From NCBI RefSeq assembly GCF_000283155.1, contig NW_004454240.1, positions 2,426,380-2,490,379 of the forward strand: a DNA stretch of 64,000 bases, in the 5' to 3' direction. The DNA is from Ceratotherium simum simum. Its lineage: Eukaryota; Chordata; Mammalia; Perissodactyla; Rhinocerotidae. Positions 57,461 through 64,000 of this stretch are shown here, piece after piece. The stretch's first letter is position 1. Each line of letters begins with the position of its first letter. A program made the translations under genes and the position numbers. Under the pieces are notes generated by a model. That model did not search any database, was not told the origin of the DNA, and saw only the letters and a list, made by a program, of their open reading frames with translations.

Positions 57461-58507
57461 CAACATGCGTGTATTACTTGGCTACTTCAAAACCAACCAG
57501 GAACCTTGAAACAGAAATCTTTTGCCACTACTAAACTCAAACTAGCCTCTGAGAATCCTCACCTGAAAAAGAGGGCTGGCAAGGGGCCATCTAAGCATAG
57601 CTCCTGTCTCTATGATTCAACCTACCTCTTTCCCCCAACCCCTGCCCCAAAGCCTAGGGGCTTTCTCTTACAATCATGGACATTTAACACAAAATATGGA
57701 TTAAATTATAACCAGCTTCATTCTTAGCCACGGAGATGACTTTTTATGGCTTTATAGGGATACAATAAACTGCACATATTAAGTGAACAACTTGTTAAGT
57801 TTTGACGTATGTATATAAGTACACCTGTGAAACCATTATCATAATTAAAATAATTAAGATATCCATCACCCCCAAAAGCTTCCTCATACCCCTTTGTAAT
57901 CCCTTCCCACTCAGCCCTGTCTCCGATGCCCTCCGCATTCCTAGGCAACATCTGCTTTCCGTCACTATGGAGTAGTTTTCTTTTTCTAGAATTTTATATA
58001 AATAGGATCATACAATGTGTACTCTTCTTTTTTTGTCTGGCTTCTTTCAGTCAGCATAATTATTCTAAGATTCATCCAGGTATCAGCACTTCATTCCTTT
58101 TTATTGATAAGTAGTATTCCATTGTATGGATGTAACAGAGTTTGTTTATCCATTCACCTGTTGACGGACATAATGGGTTGTTTTCAGTTTTTAGTTACTA
58201 CAAATAAAACTGTTACAGACATTGGTGTACAAGTCCTTGTGTGGACATACGCTTTAATTTCTCTTAGGAGTGGAACTGTTGAGTTATAAAGTGAGTATAT
58301 GTTATAAGAAACTGCCAAACTGTTTTCTAAAGTAGATGCACAATTTTACATTCCCACCAACAGTGTATGAGAGTTGCAGCTTCTCACATCCTCATCAAAA
58401 CTTGGTATGGTTGGTCTTTTTAAGTTTAACCATTCTAATAGGTGTGTAGTGATCTCTCATTGTGGTTTTAATTTGCTTTTCCCTAATGACTAATGATGTT
58501 GAGTATC

Positions 58508-58700
58508 TTTTTTTTTGGTGAGGAAGATTAACCCTGAGCTAACATCTCTGCCCATCTTCCTCTACTTTATATGTGGGATGCCTGCCACAGCATGGTTTGA
58601 TAAGCGGTGCATAGGTCCGCACCCAGGATCCGAACCTGCGAACCCCAGGCTGCCGAAGCAGAGGGTGTGAACTTAACCACTACGCCACCGGGCCGGCCCC
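58508..58700 (-). mobile_element. ERE SINE, second subfamily
   Basis: Inverse ERE with the 'cttcctctactttatatgtg' block and head 'gccaccgggccggcccc'. The duplication ttgagtatc is at 58499-58507 and 58701-58709. Confidence 0.93.
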
Positions 58701-59272
58701 TTGAGTATCATTTCACACATCTTCTTTGGTGAACTGTCAGTTCAAATCTTTCACTTATTTCTGAAAATTGAGGTGTTTGTTTCTTACTATTGAATTTTAA
58801 GAGTTCATTATACATTCTGGATACAAGTTCTTTATAAGATATATGATTTGCAAAAATTTTTCTTCCAATCTATATCTTGCCTTTTAAGTGTCTTCACACT
58901 GTCGTATAAAGAACAAAGTTCTTAATTTTGATGAAGTTCAATTTATCAATTTTTTTCTTTTATGGATCATCTTTTTGGCATCATATTTAAAAAATCTTTA
59001 ATAGTTTTACAATTTACTTTTAGGTCTATGATCCACTTTGTTATTTTTTATATAGAGCATGAGGTATTAATCAAGGTTTTTTAAAAAAAATAATGATGTC
59101 CAGGTGTTCCAATAATCTAATGACTTTTATTAGAAAGACTATGCTTTCTCCATTGAATTCCTTTACACCTTTGTCAAAGATCAGTTGACCATATATGTGT
59201 GGATCTATTTCTGGGCTGACTATTCTGCTCCTTAATCTACTATCTATCTTTATATTAAGAACACTATGTCTT

Positions 59273-59582
59273 GGGGCCGGCCCCGTGGCTTAGTGGTTAA
59301 GTGCACGTGCTCCGCTACTGGTGGCCGGGGGTTCGGATCCTGGGTGCACACAGACAGACACACCGCTTATCGGGCCATGCTGAGGTGGCATCCCACATAC
59401 AGCAACTAGAAAGATGTGCAACTATGACATACAACTATCTACTGGGGCTTTGGGGAGAAAAAGGGAAAAAAAGGAGGAGGATTGGCAATAGATGTTATCT
59501 CAGGGCTGGTCTTCCTCAGCAAAAAGAGGAGGATTGGCATGGATGTTAGCTCAGGGCTGATCTTCCTCAAAAAAAAAAAAAA
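59273..59582 (+). mobile_element. ERE SINE, long form with two tail modules, young
   Basis: Starts ggggccggccccgtggctta. After the 'cagcaactagaaagatgtgc' block it carries two copies of the 'aggaggattggca...gctcagggctg' module and an A-tail. The perfect 16-bp duplication aagaacactatgtctt is at 59257-59272 and 59583-59598. Confidence 0.95.
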
Positions 59583-59662
59583 AAGAACACTATGTCTTTA
59601 TTACTGTCACTTTCTAATAAGTCTTGAGATCAGGTAGCAAAAGTCCTCCAAGTTTTTCTTTT

Positions 59663-59892
59663 CTTATTTTTTTTGTGAGGAAGGTCAGCCCTGAGCTAAC
59701 ATCCATGCCAATCTTCCTCTTTTTGCTGAGGAAGACTGGCCCTGGGCTAACATCTGTGCCCATCTTCCTCCACTTTATACGGGACGCCACCACAGCAGGG
59801 CCTGACAAGCAGATTGGTGTGCGCCCGGCATCCGAACCCAGGCTGCCAGCAGCAGAGCGTGCGCACTTAACCGCTACGCCACAGGGCTGGCC
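59663..59892 (-). mobile_element. ERE SINE, second subfamily, young
   Basis: Inverse ERE with two tail modules and the 'ccactttatacgggacgcca' block. The perfect 15-bp duplication ccaagtttttctttt is at 59648-59662 and 59893-59907. Confidence 0.95.
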
Positions 59893-60779
59893 CCAAGTTT
59901 TTCTTTTTCAAAGTTGTTTTGGATATGTGAGGTCCTTTGCTTTTCCAGATAAATTTTAGACCAGATTGTCAACTTCTAGAAAAAAAAAATTAGGATAGAT
60001 CAAGTTGGGGAAAACTGACATCTTAACATTGTTTCTTTTTTGATGCTATTATGAAAGGTATTTTTTAAAATGTCAATTTCTGATTGTTTATTGCTAGTAT
60101 ATAGGAATATAATTGATTTTAATAGTGATTTTAATAGTGATTCTGTGTGCTGTGAACTTTATATTCACTTACTAGTTTTAGTAGTTGTTTTGTAGATTTC
60201 ATATGATTTTCTACCAAGATGATCGATCACATCGTCTGCATATAAAGACAGTTTTATTTCCTTTAAAAACTGGTTGCCTCTTATTTATTTTTTTTCTTCC
60301 CTTATTGCACTGGCTAGAACCTCCAGCACAATGCTGACTAGAAATGACGAGAGCAGACATCCTTACCTTGTTCCTAATGTTAGAAGGAAAGCATTCAGTC
60401 TTTCACCATAAAGTATGGTGTTAGCTGTAGGGTTTTTGTAGATGTCCTTTATCAGATTGAGGAAGTTCCCCTCTACTCTTAGTTTTCTGAGAGTTTTTAT
60501 CATGAATTGATGTCAGATTTTATTAAATGTTTTGTCTGAATTGATTGATATGATCATATGATTTTTCTTCCTGAGCTTTTCAGTAGGGTGAATCATATTG
60601 ATTTTTCTCCTATTTAAAAAAAATTAAGGCATAACTGACATACAAGTTGAAAACAACCCAGAGGACACCTAGTTCTGTATTCAGAGGCCTCAGCAGAAGA
60701 TTAGGAGAGGAGCTCAAAATCTTCAGGTGGGTAGACATTGATGAATGGACATTTTCCTCTCTGTCTGTCCTATCTTCCA

Positions 60780-61085
60780 TCCATTCATCCATCCATCCAC
60801 TGTTTGCTAGGCACTTGCTCTAGTCAAATACTGTGCAAGGCACTGGAGATATAAAGAACCTTGTAGACCTTGTTCTTCTGAGGCTTATAATCTACTAGTG
60901 AGGAGATAAATAGCTAATCACATTAATGGGATGAATGTCCTAGTAAGGTCATGGCAGAAAGTGAATGAAGTCATAGAGGAGGGAGTTATTCTGCTTAGAG
61001 TAGGGAAGTTGGGAAGGTTGACTTTGGAAAGTAAGGAGGAGACTTCTAGGCAGAGGTGAGAGAGACGGGCATTTCAGAAAAGTGG
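60780..61085 (-). mobile_element. L2 LINE 3' fragment
   Basis: 'ccattcatccatccatccac', 'ctgtgcaaggcactggagat', 'ataatctactagtgaggaga', 'aggaggagacttctaggcag': inverse L2. Confidence 0.77.
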
Positions 61086-62488
61086 CCATAACTTAGGGCA
61101 GTGCTTTAGAAGTTTTTCCACACTTCCCAATTCCCTCCCCACCCATTTTAGAAGAATTTGCATTCTATTACAATATACATTTGTTTAAATATAATGAAGT
61201 AATTTTCTTTAACCCAGAATAGAATCTATGCTCCAGGAAGACACACTCTGGGCACTGGCAGACCACTCCTAGTTTGTGAAGCACAGCTCTGTGTGAAGGA
61301 GCTGAGGGTCACTGGTAAACAATCAGAAACTAGGAGCAGCTTCTTAGGGTAGTTGTCTAAACTCAGAATCATGTCAATCAAGCATTAGGCATACAATTAG
61401 AAATACTCTAGCTTCAAAGCTTGTATGTTTGCCTAAGGACCTAAATTATCATTTGCTCTCTCTCTGATTACCCCAGCTCCATGATGAGCCAAGTTCTACC
61501 TAGCACTGCCAAAAAACAGCAAGAATGCTTTTAATAGCTTTAAACAAGTTTTCAAATTTCTTTGGCAAATCAAATCAGCTGTAGTATCTTGCTGGGGTCT
61601 TGAACTGACATTGAACTAGGACCACTCAGAGCCCAGTTCTAAGCAATAAATAATGTGAGGAATTATTTTAGTACTGAGATCCTTGAGCACTTGCCAGTCA
61701 CAATTTTCTTTGACTTGTACTAATGGTAACTGTCGAAATAGTAATCAGAGACCTCATCTCTCATCAGCTGATACCTAGTTGTATGGAAAGTGCTGCCATA
61801 TCCTGCTTGAGAATTGATTAGAAAAGTTTTGCATTATTTCCTGCCAATAAAGGTCAAATTCTGCTACAACAAATACCTTTAACATATAAATGGAAGCTTT
61901 TGTAGAAGGAAGAAACTTCTAAGTGTAAGTTGGTGGCACATTTATCTCTAGCAACATTCAATATAATAGAGCTCAAGGCAATCAAAGGATTTGAATCACC
62001 AAGCAGTTTGTTTTCTGTAAAGGATATTAGGCTGCCAAAACTTTTCTAAGTGCCTAATGTAGTGTTTTTTAACTATTTAAAAATTTAATCTATGCTCACT
62101 TGAATAAATGTTTAACACTTTATGCAGTCCCTCTTTCTGACAGAAACCCGTTTCCCAAGGAAGTATCCCAGGGTTACTATTATCTAGTGTGTATCTGTAC
62201 CAGCTAAATAGACTTTATCAGACTTTACTTTTTTTAGTTCGCATTATGAAAACAGTAGATAAAAAGCTTTTTGTTTCCAAAAAAGAAAAAAAATATGATA
62301 AGCATCCTCTTCATTCTAAAAATCATTGCCCCAGTGTCTATATGGGTTCTATTCATAGTTATCACCACTTTTCACTTCTACTGCTCCCCAAAGATTTAGC
62401 AGTTATCCGAATAAATTTACTCAAATTGTTCTAAATCTACCCACGCACAGAAACACACAAAAAGGACTCACACTTCCATAAAACCCCA
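61086..62488 (-). other. Intronic sequence, mostly unassigned
   Basis: 61100-61310 has ends ('cagtgctttagaag' and 'gtgaagcacagctctg') suggestive of an old hAT MITE, not secure. The rest looks unique. Confidence 0.4.
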
Positions 62489-62815
62489 AATCATTCATTT
62501 AATAAACACTTACTGATAAAATACTGTGGAATGCACAAGATACTATGCAATATAACAGGAATACAAATATCAGTAAGATATGGCCCCTGCCCTCTACATA
62601 GTCATAGTTAAGCATGATGGCACTTAACCAGGGGCAAGTATCAGAATTACTTGGAGAGTCTTTTCAAAATTGACATGGGCAGTGCTAAGACCACCACCTA
62701 GGGAAGTAACATCTGAAGTGGCTTCTGAAGGTTTGGTAGTTTGACAGACAGAGATAGAACAGAAGGGGCATCCTGGGCAGAGAAAATAGCATGTACAAAA
62801 GTATTAAAGCATGCC
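62489..62815 (-). mobile_element. L2 LINE 3' fragment with a MER5-like interruption
   Basis: 'tcattcatttaataaacact', 'caagatactatgcaatataa', 'atggcccctgccctctacat', later 'catcctgggcagagaaaata', 'gcatgtacaaaagtattaaa'. At about 62635-62690 'gtatcagaattacttggaga' looks like a MER5-type insert. Confidence 0.72.
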
Positions 62816-62945
62816 ATTTACCTCTAAATTTTCTTATCTATAAAATGCGAATAACAATTGCCTCGTGGGGTTGTTGTCAGAATGAAATGAGAACATGTAT
62901 GAAAGCGCTTGGTGCATTATAGATGTTTAATCAATGTTACTTGCA
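62816..62945 (+). mobile_element. MIR SINE, 3' half
   Basis: 'ttttcttatctataaaatgc', 'tgcctcgtggggttgttgtc', 'gaaatgagaacatgtatgaa', 'agcgcttggtgcattataga'. Confidence 0.83.
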
Positions 62946-63764
62946 CTCTTCACTCTAACATTTAAAATAAAATTGATTTAACCAATTAAGTTTTTTCACC
63001 TAATGTGACCCTGAAAGAATGGCACATAGAATGGATAAGATGCAATTGGGATTGAAGGGGGAAAACAAGTTTGCAGCTTGGAAGAGCTAGGGGCAACATG
63101 GCAGTAATGGGTATACTCAGAGAGGGAAGATCTAAACTGGAGATACAGGGCAATAAAAATCAGATGCAACTAACAGTTTTAGAAGAAATTATATTTCTGT
63201 TAGTCACATTGTGATGGGAAAAGGAATTAAAGTCACTCTGGTTATCTGGCCCTAAAGCAAGAAGAAACCATGCTATGTATATATTCTGAGTACATTTTAG
63301 TTTCTCACTGCTTTTTCCACGTTCAGGTGGTGAGAATAGAAAGTGGGGTGTGTGTGTGTGTGTGTTTGTGTGTGTGGTGATGGCAGTCAGGGAGGGGAGA
63401 ATAAAGGGCAGCTCTGGATATATCCAGAAAACAATTATCTTATAGGCATCTTGCTTACCAATAAAACTCCCTCCACTTTCTGCACAATAATCAGATTGGA
63501 TTGATTTTCTGCCATAGGTGACCTAGCAGTCACTTCAGCAGATGCTTCCTTTGCCTATGTTGTAGCTAATTAATAGAGAAGCACAAAAAAACTACACCTT
63601 TATAAAAAGGTAGTAGCTTGAATTTTAAACACTTTTTTCCAATGCAAATAAAGCCTAACACTTCATAAGCATTTGCTCCCTCAATTCCAGTAAAGGGAGA
63701 ATTGGTCAGTAAAACAAAAACTATTGTTTAAAACATTCATAGATTGTAACCAATCAAAAGTGGG
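62946..63764 (-). other. Intronic sequence, nothing recognised apart from a microsatellite
   Basis: Unique-looking sequence with a (GT)n tract at 63347-63376. Confidence 0.45.
63347..63376. repeat. (GT)n microsatellite
   Basis: About 14 GT units with one TTT interruption. Confidence 0.9.
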
Positions 63765-63807
63765 AAAGGTTGTCACTAGTGAAATGCAAATTAAAACAGC
63801 AATAAGA
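63765..63807 (+). mobile_element. Short L1 3'-region fragment
   Basis: 'cactagtgaaatgcaaatta' and 'aaacagcaataagag' match the L1 segment '..atcagggaaatgcaaatcaaaaccacaatgag'. An ERE follows. Confidence 0.6.
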
Positions 63808-64000
63808 GGGCCAGCCCAGTGGCACAAGCGGTTAAGTGCATGCATTCCGCTGCAGCGGCCTGGGGTTCGCCAGTTCGGATCCCAGGCGCACACTGATGCA
63901 CTGCTTGTCAAGCCATGCTGTCGCGGCGTCCCATATAAAGTGGAGGAAGATGGGCATGGATGTTAGCCCAGGGCCAGTCTTCCTCAGCAAAAAAAAAAAA
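63808..64000 (+). mobile_element. ERE SINE, second subfamily, reaching the window end
   Basis: Starts gggccagcccagtggcacaa, has the 'catataaagtggaggaagat' block and ends in an A-run at the window edge. Target duplication not visible. Confidence 0.92.

Larger units (their letters stand above)
57735..60625 (-). mobile_element. Old L1 (L1ME/MC type) 3' end through ORF2 RT region (L1-J)
   Basis: Inverse L1: 3' UTR ('cacctgtgaaaccattatca', 'gcctaggcaacatctgct'-like, 'tgacggacataatgggttgt'), then ORF2 sequences ('gatcatctttttggcatcat', 'gaacctccagcacaatgctg', 'ccttaccttgttcctaatgt') ending 'tcagtagggtgaatcatatt' near the RT region. It is interrupted by three EREs. Confidence 0.82.
46733..64000 (-). 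other. EDA: EDA intron 1, 3' portion
   Basis: This is the sequence upstream of exon 2 in the gene's sense. In human EDA, intron 1 is several hundred kilobases, so only its last 17 kb would be here. It contains L2, MIR, MER5A, L1, HAL1 and ERE copies and an old non-L1 LINE fragment, all listed separately. I see no further coding exon. Confidence 0.85.

Noticed and set aside
61100..61310. Possible hAT MITE
   Set aside because: The two ends are only loosely inverted and no 8-bp duplication was seen; not secure enough to list as an element.

Overview
This window is mammalian nuclear DNA and almost certainly comes from an odd-toed ungulate (horse, rhinoceros or tapir lineage; an equid is my first guess). 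The main evidence is about ten copies of the perissodactyl ERE SINE, a tRNA-derived element with a GGCCGGCCC-type start and an AATAAA/TCTTT tail, several of them with perfect target-site duplications. There is no prokaryotic gene organisation. Nearly all long open frames are pieces of dead LINE-1 elements or chance.

One host gene is present. On the minus strand, 46627-46732 is a 106-nt coding exon with a perfect donor (GTAAGT) and acceptor (TTTTTACAG). It reads as exon 2 of EDA (ectodysplasin A), the X-linked TNF-family ligand for skin appendages; this exon carries the furin-cleavage region. The window is therefore part of the X chromosome: 46733-64000 is the 3' end of EDA intron 1, and 1-46626 is the 5' part of intron 2. 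I found no other EDA exon. The exon codes RVHRNKR where, from memory, human EDA has RVRRNKR, so the first of two overlapping furin sites is weakened and the second is intact.

Layout. 1-9615: a young-type minus-strand L1 (280-4875) sits inside an older minus-strand L1 (4876-9615), which also holds three SINEs (one old) and two L1M 3' ends. 9616-25440: mostly unique intron with MIR, L2, L1M and hAT fragments and a well preserved solo LTR (19600-20432) with tandem repeats in U3 and R. 25440-37840: an old L1 split by a plus-strand L1 (26286-29710), which itself carries an ERE, a tRNA-Glu-headed SINE and a Tigger MITE; then a full-length minus-strand L1 (30370-37840) with a 905-nt assembly gap. 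37841-46626: L2, MIR, a second solo LTR (43596-44228), a young 300-bp L1 tail and an ERE. 46733-64000: intron 1 with L2, MIR, MER5A, a fragment of an ancient non-L1 reverse transcriptase, a nearly complete HAL1, and an old L1 carrying three EREs, two of them in inverted orientation 80 bp apart.

Most L1 sequence lies in the same orientation as EDA, which is not the usual intronic bias. I saw no CRISPR array, functional tRNA or rRNA gene, and no new enzymatic system. The points most worth following are the EDA furin-site change, the LTR with internal repeats, the ancient LINE fragment, and insertions whose order can be read from nested target-site duplications. All family names come from recognising consensus patterns by eye, not from a database search.
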